In this document: one piece after another, positions 19,602 to 33,368 of the stretch
Layout of the letters: each line of letters opens with the position of its first letter
Numbering within the stretch: the stretch's first letter is position 1
NCBI RefSeq assembly: GCF_037152535.1
Contig: NZ_JBBCMA010000002.1
Coordinates: 394,358 to 458,357 of the forward strand
Length of the DNA: 64,000 bases
Direction: 5' to 3'
Source of the DNA: Leclercia sp. AS011
Lineage (GTDB): Bacteria > Pseudomonadota > Gammaproteobacteria > Enterobacterales > Enterobacteriaceae
Position numbers and translations under genes: made by a program
Notes under the pieces: generated by a model
Database searches by the model: none
What the model was told of the DNA's origin: nothing
Seen by the model: the letters and a program-made list of their open reading frames with translations, nothing else

Positions 19602-20225
19602 TTACCTTCCGTTTTCATCCAGCGCAAAGGTTGGCAGCTTCAGGTGCCAGCGGATTGCCGCCAGACGTATCCCCAGCGTGACCACCATTCCCAGCATCGC
19701 CGCCTGTTCCAGCGGGACGTGAAACGTGTACCAGGCCGTGGCGTGGACGATCCCACCCAGAATACATGCCGTGGCATAGATCTCCGTTCTCAGGATCATC
19801 GGCACTTCGCGCGCCAGAATATCGCGGATAATCCCGCCGCCCACGCCGGTGACCACCCCCATACAGATTGCCACCAGCGGGCCGGTGTCGGCCATAAAGG
19901 CCTTATTGACACCAATACCGACAAACACCGCGAGGCCAACCGCATCCAGCACCGGCAACAGCCATTTCGGCAGGCGGCGCGGCTGACGGACCAGGATAAT
20001 GGTTAACAGGCAGGTAACCATCGCCACCACCAGATCGGTAGGATCTTTAACCCAGAACACCGGGCCATGATCGAGGGCCATATCACGGATCGTCCCCCCG
20101 CCCACGGCGGTGACCACGCCTAACACCAGCACGCCAAAGGGATCCATGCGTAATTTGCCGGCCAGCAGAACGCCGGAGATCGCAAAAACGGCTGTGCCAA
20201 GAATATCCAGCCAGTAAACGAGCAT
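19602..20225 (-). CDS. yadS: Trimeric intracellular cation-type inner membrane protein (UPF0126) YadS
   Basis: This is a small inner-membrane protein of the UPF0126/TRIC family, whose bacterial members have been shown structurally to form trimeric cation channels; its physiological substrate is not established. About six to seven hydrophobic segments form two similar halves, each with a glycine-rich bend: GGGTIRD in the first and GGGIIRD in the second. The ATG at 20225 is preceded by GAGGA and gives 207 residues; the open frame upstream runs into btuF and is ignored. It is the last gene of the mtnN-btuF-yadS operon. Confidence 0.92.
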   Translation of the reverse strand: MLVYWLDILGTAVFAISGVLLAGKLRMDPFGVLVLGVVTAVGGGTIRDMALDHGPVFWVKDPTDLVVAMVTCLLTIILVRQPRRLPKWLLPVLDAVGLAVFVGIGVNKAFMADTGPLVAICMGVVTGVGGGIIRDILAREVPMILRTEIYATACILGGIVHATAWYTFHVPLEQAAMLGMVVTLGIRLAAIRWHLKLPTFALDENGR

Positions 20226-20241
20226 TGTCATCCTCGGGAAA

Positions 20242-21042
20242 TTAGTGGCTCTGCGACAGCGCAGAGCAGAGTTGTTTTGCGGCGAGGATAATACGCGGGC
20301 TTGCGCGCTCAAACCAGTCGCTGTTCAGCGCAATCACGGGTATTTTTAGCTGACTTTGCCAGTACTGTTCTATTTTAGGAATATCGCCCGGCGAACCGCC
20401 TACCACAATTGCCTGCGGCTGGCGCGCCAGCACCTGCTCGCGGCTCACCTGGGGCCAGGGAACGCGGCTGGCGGCGAAGATATTTTCCCCGCCACAGAGC
20501 GTAATAACCTGATGTTGCAGGGAGCCCTGGCTGGTGGTGAACAGCGGCTGTTGGCCGAACTGGATGAATACCCGCTTTTTCGGCAGGGCACCGTAGGTCG
20601 CTTTTAAGGCGGCATAATCGTCCAGCATCTGCTGTGCGGCCTGGCGAGCCTTCTCCGGCGTCGGGCTCCAGGGGGCGAGATCGCGAAGGGCCTGGGCGAC
20701 CTGTTCAATACGGGTGGCATCGATCCACTGCACTTTTATCCCGAGCGAGGCCAGCTGGTTCACCTGACGTTCAGCGTTGCCGCCGCGCCACGCCAGCACC
20801 AGATCGGGCTTCAGGGCGACGATACGTTCAACGTTCATCCCTTGCCAGGTGGCGACCTGCTCAATCTTCGCTGCTTCAGGGGGATAGTCGGAAAAGCTGC
20901 TGACCCCGACGGGGGTGATCCCGGCGGCAAAGGCCAGTTCGGTATTGGCAGGGGAGAGGGTAATAACACGCGGCGCGGCCAGAAGCCACGCCGGTGTGAG
21001 CAGAAACAGCGCCAGTAGCGCCCTGAGGAGCGGCTTAGCCAC
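20242..21042 (-). CDS. btuF: Periplasmic vitamin B12-binding protein
   Basis: BtuF captures cobalamin in the periplasm and hands it to the BtuCD importer, which is encoded elsewhere. A hydrophobic signal peptide of about 22 residues ([18 protein letters not shown]) precedes [19 protein letters not shown], the conserved first strand of these class III binding proteins. The GTG at 21042 gives 266 residues, as in E. coli. An ATG-type start nine codons earlier would add a charged stretch ahead of the signal. The GTG lies inside the mtnN 3' end with eight bases of overlap, so translation is probably coupled to mtnN. Confidence 0.95.
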   Translation of the reverse strand: MAKPLLRALLALFLLTPAWLLAAPRVITLSPANTELAFAAGITPVGVSSFSDYPPEAAKIEQVATWQGMNVERIVALKPDLVLAWRGGNAERQVNQLASLGIKVQWIDATRIEQVAQALRDLAPWSPTPEKARQAAQQMLDDYAALKATYGALPKKRVFIQFGQQPLFTTSQGSLQHQVITLCGGENIFAASRVPWPQVSREQVLARQPQAIVVGGSPGDIPKIEQYWQSQLKIPVIALNSDWFERASPRIILAAKQLCSALSQSH

Positions 21043-21733
21043 GCGCCAGTTTCTGCACCAGAGCCTCAACCATCAGGCTTGACTGTTTGGCCGCGACCAC
21101 GAGGAATTCGTCGAAGCTCAGGTGAGACTGCTGATCCGCAACGTCAGAGATGGCGCGAACCACCACGAAGGGGACGCTGAAGTTATGGCAGACGTGGGCA
21201 ATGGCGGTCGCTTCCATCTCAACGGCAATCGCCTGTGGGAAGTTGTGACGGATTTTGGCCAGGTTCACGGAGCCATTGATAAAGGCATCGCCGCTGACAA
21301 TCAGGCCACGCACGGCGTTAAGGTTCAGCTCGGCGATACAGCTTTCAGCGGCGGCAACCAGTTTTTCGTCGGCTTTAAAACCGGCGGGGCAGCCCGGAAG
21401 CTGGCCGTACTCGTAACCGAAGGCGGTAACATCGGCGTCGTGATAGCGCGCTTCGTCAGATACCACGATATCGCCTACTTTCAGGGTAGGTGCCAGGCCG
21501 CCCGCAGAGCCGGTGTTAACGATCACGTCTGGCTTGCAGCGTTCCAGCAGCAGGGTAGCGCCCAGCGCAGCGGAAACTTTACCGATACCGGATTTCAGAA
21601 GAGCAACTTCTGTACCGTTCAGCGTGCCGGTGTAAATCTCGCAGCCACCCAGGGAGAGGGTCTGACGGTTCTCAATTTTGTCACGCAGCAGCGTAACTTC
21701 TTCTTCCATTGCTCCAATAATACCGATTTTCAT
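21035..21733 (-). CDS. mtnN: 5'-methylthioadenosine/S-adenosylhomocysteine nucleosidase
   Basis: MtnN (Pfs) cleaves adenine from methylthioadenosine, S-adenosylhomocysteine and 5'-deoxyadenosine. It thereby recycles methionine metabolites and makes the precursor of autoinducer-2. Glu12 in [13 protein letters not shown] is a catalytic residue. Glu174 in the [12 protein letters not shown] motif binds ribose, and Asp197 in SDVAD acts as acid. The length of 232 residues is exactly the family's. It is the first gene of the operon with btuF and yadS and is divergent from dgt, with 82 bases between their starts. Confidence 0.97.
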   Translation of the reverse strand: MKIGIIGAMEEEVTLLRDKIENRQTLSLGGCEIYTGTLNGTEVALLKSGIGKVSAALGATLLLERCKPDVIVNTGSAGGLAPTLKVGDIVVSDEARYHDADVTAFGYEYGQLPGCPAGFKADEKLVAAAESCIAELNLNAVRGLIVSGDAFINGSVNLAKIRHNFPQAIAVEMEATAIAHVCHNFSVPFVVVRAISDVADQQSHLSFDEFLVVAAKQSSLMVEALVQKLARG

Positions 21734-21815
21734 AGATTTACTCGCGATGTGCCTTGTTAAGATGCATAGTCTATCATGCGCTTCAGGGGAAACGCATTCT
21801 CACGCGGGGGGGCAC

Positions 21816-23330
21816 ATGGCACCAATCGATTTTCGCACCAAAATTAACTGGCATCGCCGGTACCGCTCGCCGCAGGGGAACAAGAGCGAACATGAGATCC
21901 TGCGGATCTTCGAAAGCGACCGCGGACGCATCGTTAACTCGCCGGCGATCCGCCGCCTGCAGCAAAAAACTCAGGTCTTCCCCCTCGAACGCAACGCCGC
22001 CGTGCGCACCCGCCTGACCCATTCGCTGGAGGTGCAGCAGGTTGGGCGCTATATCGCCAAAGAGATCTTAAGCCGTCTCAAGGAGCAGCGCCTGCTGGAG
22101 ACTTACGGGCTGGATGAGCTGACCGGGCCGTTCGAGAGTATCGTTGAGATGGCGTGCCTGATGCACGACATCGGTAATCCCCCCTTTGGTCATTTTGGCG
22201 AAGCGGCCATTAATGACTGGTTCCGCCAGCGCCTGTTCCCCTCCGATGCCGCGAGCCAGCCGCTGAGCGACGATCGCTGCCTGGTGCAGGCCCTGCGGCT
22301 GCGTGACGGCGAAGAGACGCTGAACGGGCTGCGGCGCAAGGTGCGTCAGGATCTGTGTCATTTTGAAGGCAATGCGCAGGGCATCCGTCTGGTGCACTCC
22401 CTGATGCGCATGAACCTCACCTGGGCGCAGGTGGGCTGCATCCTGAAATATACCCGCCCCGCCTGGTGGCAGGGTGACCCTCCGGCGACGCACAACTATT
22501 TAATGAAAAAACCGGGCTACTATTTTTCGGAAGAGGCGTATATCGAGCGGCTCCGACAGGAACTGTCTCTTACGCAGTATGCCCGTTTTCCATTGACCTG
22601 GATTATGGAAGCCGCGGACGATATTTCCTATTGCGTAGCCGATCTGGAAGATGCGGTAGAAAAAAGAATATTCAGCGTCGAGGGACTTTATCAGCATCTT
22701 TATGATGCCTGGGGCAATCACGAGAAAGGGTCTTTGTTTTCTCAGGTGGTTGAAAATGCCTGGGAGAAATCACGCTCCAATTCCCTCAGTCGCAGCACCG
22801 AAGATCAATTCTTTATGTATTTACGCGTCAATACATTAAATAAACTGGTGCCCTACGCGGCTGAGCGTTTTATCGACAATATCGAACAGATCTATCACGG
22901 TGAATTCAACCATGCGCTGCTGGAGGACGACAGCAGCTTTAGCCAACTTCTTGAACTCTATAAAAATGTCGCCATGCGGCATGTATTCAGCCACCCGGAG
23001 GTGGAGCAGCTCGAATTACAGGGCTATCGGGTGATAACCGGCCTGCTGGAGATTTACCGCCCGCTGCTACAATTATCTGCCGAGGAGTTCAGCGAGCTGG
23101 TTGAAAAGGAACGGATCCGCCGTTTCCCGATTGAATCCCGGCTATTTCATAAACTGTCGCCGCGCCATCGGCTGGCGTATGTGGAATCGGTCAGTAAATT
23201 CGATCGCCAGCAGACAGACTGGCCGGTGCTGGAGTTTTATTATCGCTGCCGCCTGATTCAGGACTATATCAGCGGAATGACCGACCTCTATGCGTGGGAT
23301 GAATATCGCAAGTTGATGGCGGTGGAATAG
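21816..23330 (+). CDS. dgt: Deoxyguanosinetriphosphate triphosphohydrolase
   Basis: Dgt hydrolyses dGTP to deoxyguanosine and tripolyphosphate, affecting dNTP balance and phage sensitivity. The HD-domain metal motif is clear: a histidine in RTRLTHS near residue 70 and the HD pair in [16 protein letters not shown] near 117-132. The distal aspartate lies further on, in [17 protein letters not shown]. The ATG at 21816 follows a run of G and gives 504 residues; the 46 upstream codons overlap mtnN promoter sequence and are not part of the protein. No terminator stands out before degP. Confidence 0.95.
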   Translation: MAPIDFRTKINWHRRYRSPQGNKSEHEILRIFESDRGRIVNSPAIRRLQQKTQVFPLERNAAVRTRLTHSLEVQQVGRYIAKEILSRLKEQRLLETYGLDELTGPFESIVEMACLMHDIGNPPFGHFGEAAINDWFRQRLFPSDAASQPLSDDRCLVQALRLRDGEETLNGLRRKVRQDLCHFEGNAQGIRLVHSLMRMNLTWAQVGCILKYTRPAWWQGDPPATHNYLMKKPGYYFSEEAYIERLRQELSLTQYARFPLTWIMEAADDISYCVADLEDAVEKRIFSVEGLYQHLYDAWGNHEKGSLFSQVVENAWEKSRSNSLSRSTEDQFFMYLRVNTLNKLVPYAAERFIDNIEQIYHGEFNHALLEDDSSFSQLLELYKNVAMRHVFSHPEVEQLELQGYRVITGLLEIYRPLLQLSAEEFSELVEKERIRRFPIESRLFHKLSPRHRLAYVESVSKFDRQQTDWPVLEFYYRCRLIQDYISGMTDLYAWDEYRKLMAVE

Positions 23331-23387
23331 GGCAGAGTTTTGTAAAGACGGCCAATAAATTTTTACTTTTTCCAGAAACTTAATGCC

Positions 23388-23415
23388 GGAACTAAGCGCG
23401 TCGAAACGAATCTGA
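23388..23415 (+). promoter_or_regulatory. SigmaE-type promoter of degP
   Basis: GGAACT (23388-23393) and TCTGA (23411-23415) are 17 bases apart, about 45 bases before the degP start. The block AACGAATCTGA is the same as my recollection of the E. coli degP sigmaE promoter. A GTAAA half-site at 23342 is too isolated to call a CpxR box. Confidence 0.7.
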
Positions 23416-23460
23416 TATACACAGCAATTGTGCGTGACCTGTAAATCGAGATTAAGAAAC

Positions 23461-24903
23461 ATGAAAAAAACCACTTTAGCAATGAGTGCACTGGCTCTGA
23501 GTTTAGGTTTAGCGTTATCCCCTCTGTCTGCCAGCGCAGCAGAGACCGTCTCTTCCGCAGCCACTGCGCAACAGATGCCAAGCCTGGCACCGATGCTGGA
23601 AAAAGTGATGCCGTCGGTGGTGAGTATCAACGTCGAAGGCAGTACTACCGTCAATACGCCGCGCATGCCGCGTAACTTCCAGCAGTTCTTCGGTGATAAC
23701 TCCCCGTTCTGCCAGGAAGGTTCCCCGTTCCAGAGCTCACCGTTCTGCCAGGGCGCTGGCCCGGGCGATGACGGCGGCAACGGCGGCGGCCAGCAGCAGA
23801 AGTTTATGGCGCTGGGCTCCGGTGTCATCATTGACGCGGCCAAAGGCTATGTCGTCACCAACAACCACGTGGTGGACAATGCCAGCACCATCAAGGTTCA
23901 GCTGAGCGACGGGCGCAAGCTTGACGCGAAAGTCGTCGGGAAAGATCCGCGCTCTGATATCGCCCTGATTCAGATTCAGGATCCGAAAAACCTGACCGCG
24001 ATTAAGCTGGCCGACTCTGACGCGCTGCGCGTCGGGGATTACACCGTGGCGATCGGTAACCCGTTTGGTCTGGGTGAGACGGTGACCTCCGGTATCGTTT
24101 CTGCCCTTGGCCGCAGCGGCCTGAACGCGGAAAACTATGAAAACTTTATCCAGACCGATGCAGCGATTAACCGCGGAAACTCCGGTGGTGCGCTGGTCAA
24201 CCTGAACGGTGAGCTGATCGGGATTAACACCGCGATCCTCGCCCCGGACGGCGGTAACATCGGGATTGGCTTCGCGATCCCAAGCAACATGGTGAAAAAC
24301 CTGACCGGGCAGATGGTGGAGTTTGGCCAGGTGAAACGCGGCGAGCTGGGGATTCTCGGTACCGAGCTGAACTCCGAGCTGGCGAAAGCGATGAAAGTTG
24401 ACGCCCAGCGCGGTGCCTTTGTCAGCCAGGTAATGCCAAACTCCTCTGCGGCGAAAGCGGGCATCAAGGCCGGGGACGTGATCACCACCCTGAACGGCAA
24501 ACCGGTAAGCAGCTTCGCGGCACTGCGTGCGGAAGTCGGCTCCATGCCGGTGGGCAGCAAAGTCTCTCTGGGCCTGCTGCGTGAAGGGAAACCGGTAACG
24601 GTGACGCTGGAACTGCAACAGAGTAGCCAGAATCAGGCGGGTAGTGCTACCGCGGTCTTCAGCGGCATCGAAGGTGCGGATATGAGCAACAAAGGCCAGG
24701 ATAAAGGCGTGTCGGTAGATAACGTCAAAGCCAACAGCCCGGCTGCCCGTATCGGCCTGAAGAAAGGGGATGTGATTATGGGTGCCAACCAGCAGCCGAT
24801 TAAGAACGTCGATGAACTGCGTAAAATTCTCGACAGCAAACCGTCGGTGCTGGCACTGAACATCCAGCGTGGCGACACCTCTCTCTATCTGCTGATGCAG
24901 TAA
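23461..24903 (+). CDS. degP: Periplasmic serine endoprotease/chaperone DegP
   Basis: DegP degrades or protects misfolded proteins in the periplasm and assembles into cages. A 26-residue signal peptide ends ASA. The catalytic triad is His136 (TNNHVVD), Asp166 (RSDIAL) and Ser241 (RGNSGGAL), followed by two PDZ domains (about 285-380 and 390-475). The LA loop with cysteines (SPFCQEGSPFQSSPFCQG) is present, and a glycine-rich stretch PGDDGGNGGG is longer than in E. coli, giving 480 residues. The ATG at 23461 is the family start. SigmaE control is supported by the upstream promoter. Confidence 0.97.
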   Translation: MKKTTLAMSALALSLGLALSPLSASAAETVSSAATAQQMPSLAPMLEKVMPSVVSINVEGSTTVNTPRMPRNFQQFFGDNSPFCQEGSPFQSSPFCQGAGPGDDGGNGGGQQQKFMALGSGVIIDAAKGYVVTNNHVVDNASTIKVQLSDGRKLDAKVVGKDPRSDIALIQIQDPKNLTAIKLADSDALRVGDYTVAIGNPFGLGETVTSGIVSALGRSGLNAENYENFIQTDAAINRGNSGGALVNLNGELIGINTAILAPDGGNIGIGFAIPSNMVKNLTGQMVEFGQVKRGELGILGTELNSELAKAMKVDAQRGAFVSQVMPNSSAAKAGIKAGDVITTLNGKPVSSFAALRAEVGSMPVGSKVSLGLLREGKPVTVTLELQQSSQNQAGSATAVFSGIEGADMSNKGQDKGVSVDNVKANSPAARIGLKKGDVIMGANQQPIKNVDELRKILDSKPSVLALNIQRGDTSLYLLMQ

Positions 24904-24911
24904 TCTGTTCC

Positions 24912-24944
24912 GCCCCTGTTTCCGCCGGGAAACAGGGGCTTTTT
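24912..24944 (+). terminator. Intrinsic terminator of degP
   Basis: A perfect 12-bp stem, GCCCCTGTTTCC with GGAAACAGGGGC, closes on a GCCG loop and is followed by TTTTT. It begins nine bases after the degP stop and is one of the strongest terminators in the window. Confidence 0.9.
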
Positions 24945-24993
24945 CAGCCCTTTCTGTGAACCTTTCCACAAGTCCATACTTCTCCCTCACAGT

Positions 24994-25009
24994 TTGTGCA
25001 TTCGCACAA
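24994..25009 (+). promoter_or_regulatory. Dyad TTGTGC-N4-GCACAA upstream of cdaR
   Basis: A perfect 6-bp inverted repeat with an ATTC centre lies 54 bases before the cdaR start. E. coli cdaR is known to be autoregulated, so this is a candidate CdaR operator. The identity of the binding protein is inference. Confidence 0.45.
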
Positions 25010-25062
25010 TGCAGCCCTGATTAATCTTCCTTATGCTTGAGCTCTGCTCAGAGGAGGGCGAC

Positions 25063-26220
25063 ATGGCTGGCTGGCATCTTGATACCAAAATGGCGCAGGA
25101 TATCGTGGCGCGAACAATGCGCATCATCGACACCAATATCAACGTGATGGACGCACGTGGCCGGATTATTGGCAGCGGCGATCGCGAGCGTATTGGGGAA
25201 TTGCACGAAGGTGCGCTGCTGGTGCTCTCTCAGGGGCGCGTGGTGGATATTGATGACGCGGTGGCGCGGCATCTGCATGGCGTGCGCCAGGGGATCAACC
25301 TGCCGCTGCGCCTGGAGGGCGAGATCGTCGGGGTGATCGGCCTGACCGGCGAGCCGGAGTCCTTGCGCAAGTATGGCGAGCTGGTCTGTATGACGGCCGA
25401 GATGATGCTGGAACAATCCCGCCTTATGCACCTGCTGGCGCAGGACAGCCGTCTGCGTGAAGAGCTGGTCATGAACCTGATCCAGGCAGAAGAACATACC
25501 CCGGCGCTGACCGAGTGGGCGCAGCGTCTGGGCATCGATCTCAACCAGCCCCGCGTGGTGGCGGTGATTGAGGTCGACAGCGGACAGCTTGGGGTCGATA
25601 GCGCGATGGTGGAGTTGCAGCAGCTGCAGAACGCGCTGGCGACGCCGGAGCGCAATAACCTGGTGGCGATCGTCTCGCTGACCGAGATGGTGGTACTCAA
25701 ACCGGCGTTGAACCAGTTTGGTCGCTGGGATGCGGAAGATCACCGTCGGCGGGTGGAGCAGCTGATCGCGCGAATGAAAGAGAACGGACAGCTGCGCTTT
25801 CGGGTGGCATTAGGCAACTACTTTACCGGCCCGGGCAGTATTGCCCGCTCCTGGCGTACGGCCCGCACCACGATGATGGTCGGCAAGCAGCGCATGCCGG
25901 AAAACCGCAGCTATTTTTATCAGGATTTGATGCTGCCGGTGCTGCTCGACAGCCTGCGCGGCGGCTGGCAGGCCAACGAGCTGGCGCGCCCGCTGGTACG
26001 TCTGAAAGCGATGGATAACAACGGCCTGCTGCGGCGCACATTGCAGGCCTGGTTCCGCCATAATGTACAGCCACTGGCCACCTCGAAGGCGCTGTTTATT
26101 CACCGCAACACGCTGGAGTACCGCCTCAACCGTATCTCGGAGTTAACGGGGCTGGATCTGGGGAATTTTGACGACCGGCTGTTGCTGTATGTGGCGTTGC
26201 AGTTGGATGAACAGCGGTGA
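25063..26220 (+). CDS. cdaR: Sugar diacid-responsive transcriptional activator CdaR
   Basis: CdaR activates genes for uptake and breakdown of glucarate, galactarate and glycerate in E. coli. The N-terminal sugar diacid recognition domain covers about residues 1-135 (GWHLDTKMAQDIVARTMRII...). A GGDEF-like middle part follows, and a PucR-type helix-turn-helix lies near 325-380, including FIHRNTLEYRLNRISELTGLDL. The ATG at 25063 has a strong GAGGAGG and gives 385 residues; the ten codons upstream belong to the leader. A dyad at 24994-25009 may be its operator. A BIME follows the gene. Confidence 0.96.
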   Translation: MAGWHLDTKMAQDIVARTMRIIDTNINVMDARGRIIGSGDRERIGELHEGALLVLSQGRVVDIDDAVARHLHGVRQGINLPLRLEGEIVGVIGLTGEPESLRKYGELVCMTAEMMLEQSRLMHLLAQDSRLREELVMNLIQAEEHTPALTEWAQRLGIDLNQPRVVAVIEVDSGQLGVDSAMVELQQLQNALATPERNNLVAIVSLTEMVVLKPALNQFGRWDAEDHRRRVEQLIARMKENGQLRFRVALGNYFTGPGSIARSWRTARTTMMVGKQRMPENRSYFYQDLMLPVLLDSLRGGWQANELARPLVRLKAMDNNGLLRRTLQAWFRHNVQPLATSKALFIHRNTLEYRLNRISELTGLDLGNFDDRLLLYVALQLDEQR

Positions 26221-26227
26221 ATGAATT

Positions 26228-26301
26228 GCCCTGTGGCGCTGCGCTTACCGGGCCTACAAAACCACGAATGTAGGCCGGGTAAGGCGAAGCCGCCACCCGG
26301 C
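26228..26301. repeat. BIME: two REP elements in opposite orientation
   Basis: The first REP (26228-26257) reads GCCCTGTGGCGCTGCGCTTA followed by CCGGGCCTAC. The second (26270-26301) is the inverted GTAGGCCGGGTAAGGCGAAG...CACCCGGC, identical to the one at 16243. The pair occupies the space between convergent cdaR and yaeH. Confidence 0.88.
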
Positions 26302-26314
26302 ACACAGCGACTGA

Positions 26315-26704
26315 TTACTTATTACGGGTCAGCTTCTCAAGATCGGCTTCGATTTCAGCGATCTTGTGGGTAACGACGCTTTCCAGATGACGCAGGTCAT
26401 CCAGGATCTTCCGCTTCAGATCCACTTCCGTGCGATCGCGCTGGCAAATCTGATCCAGCTCATCAATCACATAGCGCAGATTCGGGCTGATCTCCTGCAC
26501 CTCTTTGTAGCCCTGACCGATGCCATCGGCAACGACAGTTTTACGCTGACGTGGGTATTTGAACTTCACGCTCTTGGCGAAGAATTCGCCTTTATCCTTG
26601 TGGAAATAGATTTTCAGGATATCGTTGTTGGCTTCCTGACGGAGGCTGTAACGGTCAATTTCATCAGGATTAGTAATGCCCAGACTTTTCAGATTATCGT
26701 ACAT
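26315..26704 (-). CDS. yaeH: Conserved protein YaeH (DUF3461)
   Basis: A small cytoplasmic protein of unknown function, conserved across enterobacteria. The 129-residue chain has no membrane segment or signal. Its second half is strongly charged and probably helical, with a likely coiled coil ([18 protein letters not shown] and onward to the end). The ATG at 26704 gives the family start [10 protein letters not shown]; ten more upstream codons are open but not supported. It follows dapD on the same strand with a terminator between. In E. coli yaeI stands between these two genes; it is absent here. Confidence 0.93.
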   Translation of the reverse strand: MYDNLKSLGITNPDEIDRYSLRQEANNDILKIYFHKDKGEFFAKSVKFKYPRQRKTVVADGIGQGYKEVQEISPNLRYVIDELDQICQRDRTEVDLKRKILDDLRHLESVVTHKIAEIEADLEKLTRNK

Positions 26705-26775
26705 AGCGGTACCCTTGATCTCAACATAACCCATGAATAATTCACGAAAAAATCTATTTTCGCCACCCTCAGATA

Positions 26776-26802
26776 TAAAAAAAGCGGGGTTGCCCCCGCT
26801 TT
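26776..26802 (-). terminator. Intrinsic terminator of dapD
   Basis: Read on the minus strand, AAAGCGGGG and CCCCGCTTT form a 9-bp stem with a four-base loop, followed by seven T residues. It stands 14 bases after the dapD stop codon and has A/T tracts on both sides, so it could act both ways. Confidence 0.9.
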
Positions 26803-26815
26803 TTGTTATACCCGA

Positions 26816-27640
26816 TTAATCGATGGTGCGCAGCAGTTCGTTGATGCCAACTTTGCCGCGGGTTTTCGCATCGACTTTTTTGACGATGACCGCACAATAG
26901 AGGCTGTATTTGCCATCTTTCGATGGCAGGTTACCGGAGACCACCACGGAGCCCGCCGGGACGCGACCATAATGTACTTCGCCGGTTTCGCGATCGTAAA
27001 TACGGGTGCTCTGGCCGATGTAAACGCCCATGGAGATCACGGAGCCTTCTTCTACGATCACGCCTTCAACCACTTCGGAGCGTGCGCCGATGAAGCAGTT
27101 GTCTTCGATAATGGTCGGGTTCGCCTGCAGCGGCTCCAGAACACCACCGATGCCCACGCCGCCGGAGAGGTGTACGTTTTTACCGATCTGCGCACAGGAG
27201 CCTACGGTCGCCCAGGTATCTACCATGGTGCCTTCATCAACGTAAGCGCCGATGTTCACATAGGATGGCATCAGCACGGTGTTGCGGGCGATAAATGCAC
27301 CCTGACGCACCGCTGCCGGTGGTACCACGCGGAAACCTTCTTTCTGGAAACGCGCTTCGTCGTAATCAGCGAATTTCATCGGGACTTTATCGAAGTAGCG
27401 GCTTTCCGCACCGTCGATAACCTGGTTATCGTTAATACGGAAAGAGAGCAGTACCGCTTTCTTCAGCCACTGGTGAGTGACCCACTGACCGTCGATTTTC
27501 TCCGCTACACGCAGCGCGCCGGAATCAAGCAGGGAAATAACCTGATTGACCGCCTCGCGGGTGACGGTATCTACATTTGCCGGGGTAATTTCGGCGCGAC
27601 GCTCAAAAGCGGACTCAATAACGTTCTGTAACTGCTGCAT
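26816..27640 (-). CDS. dapD: 2,3,4,5-tetrahydropyridine-2,6-dicarboxylate N-succinyltransferase
   Basis: DapD transfers succinyl from succinyl-CoA to tetrahydrodipicolinate in the lysine and diaminopimelate pathway. The middle of the protein shows the hexapeptide repeats of a left-handed beta-helix, for example [35 protein letters not shown] and [14 protein letters not shown]. It works as a trimer in the cytoplasm. Length is 274 residues, as in E. coli. It lies 30 bases downstream of glnD and ends at a strong terminator. Confidence 0.97.
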   Translation of the reverse strand: MQQLQNVIESAFERRAEITPANVDTVTREAVNQVISLLDSGALRVAEKIDGQWVTHQWLKKAVLLSFRINDNQVIDGAESRYFDKVPMKFADYDEARFQKEGFRVVPPAAVRQGAFIARNTVLMPSYVNIGAYVDEGTMVDTWATVGSCAQIGKNVHLSGGVGIGGVLEPLQANPTIIEDNCFIGARSEVVEGVIVEEGSVISMGVYIGQSTRIYDRETGEVHYGRVPAGSVVVSGNLPSKDGKYSLYCAVIVKKVDAKTRGKVGINELLRTID

Positions 27641-27670
27641 AGTTCAACTCTTTCCAGGTAAAAAAAAACA

Positions 27671-31203
<3,533 letters not shown>

Positions 31204-31324
31204 GTAATCTGTCCATCAGTGTCGTTTTTTTCGACAATACTAGTCTAAGTGTTGTCAATGGTATCAGTCTGGCGCACATGCTGCCAAATTGAGATTCCTT
31301 CACCGCACACACCGCCAACAATTG

Positions 31325-31354
31325 TTGGTTTCAGGTAGCGTTTTGTGGTATAAA
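31325..31354 (+). promoter_or_regulatory. rpsB-tsf promoter
   Basis: TTGGTT (31325-31330) and TATAAA (31349-31354) are 18 bases apart and followed by the GC-rich discriminator GCGCGCC, a feature of ppGpp/DksA-repressed ribosomal promoters. It lies about 170 bases upstream of rpsB, in the 320-base gap after map. The rest of that gap up to 31386 shows no gene. Confidence 0.65.
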
Positions 31355-31386
31355 GCGCGCCGGACTTCCGATCCATTTCAGATACA

Positions 31387-32249
<863 letters not shown>

Positions 32250-32285
32250 TAAGGTTCTACCCCTTATTAGTACCGTGTATGAATA

Positions 32286-32310
32286 GGGGCCAATTATCGG
32301 CCCCTTTTTT
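32286..32310 (+). terminator. Hairpin terminator between rpsB and tsf
   Basis: GGGGCC (32286-32291) and GGCCCC (32299-32304) pair across AATTATC and are followed by six T residues. Because tsf is co-transcribed with rpsB in E. coli, this is probably a leaky terminator. Confidence 0.75.
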
Positions 32311-32366
32311 CAATTTATACTGTTTGGCTTCTGGCCGGGCAGTTCACATCTCCCGAGGATTTAAGA

Positions 32367-33218
32367 ATGGCTGAAATTACCGCATCCCTGGTAAAAGAGC
32401 TGCGTGAGCGTACTGGCGCAGGCATGATGGATTGCAAAAAAGCGCTGACTGAAGCGAACGGCGACATCGAGCTGGCAATCGAAAACATGCGTAAGTCTGG
32501 TGCGATCAAAGCCGCTAAGAAAGCAGGCAACGTTGCTGCTGACGGCGTGATCATCACTAAGATCGACGGCACCTACGGCATCATTCTGGAAGTTAACTGC
32601 CAGACTGACTTCGTTGCTAAAGATGGCGGTTTCCAGGCATTTGCTAACAAAGTTCTGGATGCAGCTATTGCTGGCAAAATCACCGACGTTGAAGTTCTGA
32701 AAGCACAGTTCGAAGAAGAGCGTGTTGCGCTGGTTGCTAAAATCGGTGAGAACATCAACATCCGTCGCGTATCTTCCCTGGAAGGCGAAGTACTGGGTTC
32801 ATACCAGCACGGCGCGCGTATCGGTGTTCTGGTTGCGGCTAAAGGCGCTGACGAAGAGCTGGTTAAACAGCTGGCAATGCACATCGCTGCAAGCAAGCCA
32901 GAATTCGTTAAGCCAGAAGACGTGTCTGCTGAAGTAGTAGAGAAAGAGTACCAGGTTCAGCTGGACATCGCCATGCAGTCTGGCAAGCCAAAAGAAATCG
33001 CAGAGAAAATGGTTGAAGGCCGCATGAAGAAATTCACCGGCGAAGTTTCTCTGACTGGCCAGCCTTTCGTTATGGATCCAAGCAAAACTGTTGCTCAGCT
33101 GCTGAAAGAGCACAACGCTGACGTAACTGGCTTCATCCGCTTCGAAGTGGGCGAAGGTATCGAGAAAGTTGAGACTGACTTCGCAGCAGAAGTTGCTGCA
33201 ATGTCCAAGCAGTCTTAA
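32367..33218 (+). CDS. tsf: Translation elongation factor Ts
   Basis: EF-Ts is the guanine-nucleotide exchange factor of EF-Tu. The N-terminal UBA-like domain [20 protein letters not shown] is clear, and the TDFVAKD motif (residues about 79-85) inserts next to the EF-Tu magnesium site. A coiled-coil insertion and two core subdomains make up the rest. Length is 283 residues, as in E. coli, and codon use is that of a highly expressed gene. ATG 32367 follows GAGGA. A strong terminator follows. Confidence 0.98.
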   Translation: MAEITASLVKELRERTGAGMMDCKKALTEANGDIELAIENMRKSGAIKAAKKAGNVAADGVIITKIDGTYGIILEVNCQTDFVAKDGGFQAFANKVLDAAIAGKITDVEVLKAQFEEERVALVAKIGENINIRRVSSLEGEVLGSYQHGARIGVLVAAKGADEELVKQLAMHIAASKPEFVKPEDVSAEVVEKEYQVQLDIAMQSGKPKEIAEKMVEGRMKKFTGEVSLTGQPFVMDPSKTVAQLLKEHNADVTGFIRFEVGEGIEKVETDFAAEVAAMSKQS

Positions 33219-33230
33219 TGATTGAAAAGG

Positions 33231-33255
33231 AGCCGCCTGAGGGCGGCTTCTTTTT
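33231..33255 (+). terminator. Intrinsic terminator of tsf
   Basis: AGCCGCC (33231-33237) and GGCGGCT (33242-33248) pair around a TGAG loop, followed by TCTTTTT. It closes the rpsB-tsf operon 12 bases after the tsf stop. Confidence 0.9.
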
Positions 33256-33262
33256 GTGTACG

Positions 33263-33292
33263 TTATGTGTAAATCAGCCAGATGCCTATAGT
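33263..33292 (+). promoter_or_regulatory. Candidate pyrH promoter
   Basis: TATAGT (33287-33292) lies 18 bases after a weak TTATGT (33263-33268), some 77 bases before pyrH and directly behind the tsf terminator, where a new promoter is needed. The -35 box is poor. Confidence 0.35.
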
Positions 33293-33368
33293 GTCTGTGT
33301 TGAGATGCGATATATCATGTCGCCAGAATTAACCCCCTCTTAATCGTTGACAGTCCCAGGAAAGAAAT

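Noticed and set aside
23342..23360. CpxR box before degP
   Set aside because: GTAAA is present, but the second half-site (ATAAA) is eight bases away instead of five. Not good enough to report as a feature.
23737..24990. 417-codon antisense frame over degP
   Set aside because: It runs through the degP terminator and mirrors degP codons. No recognisable domain.
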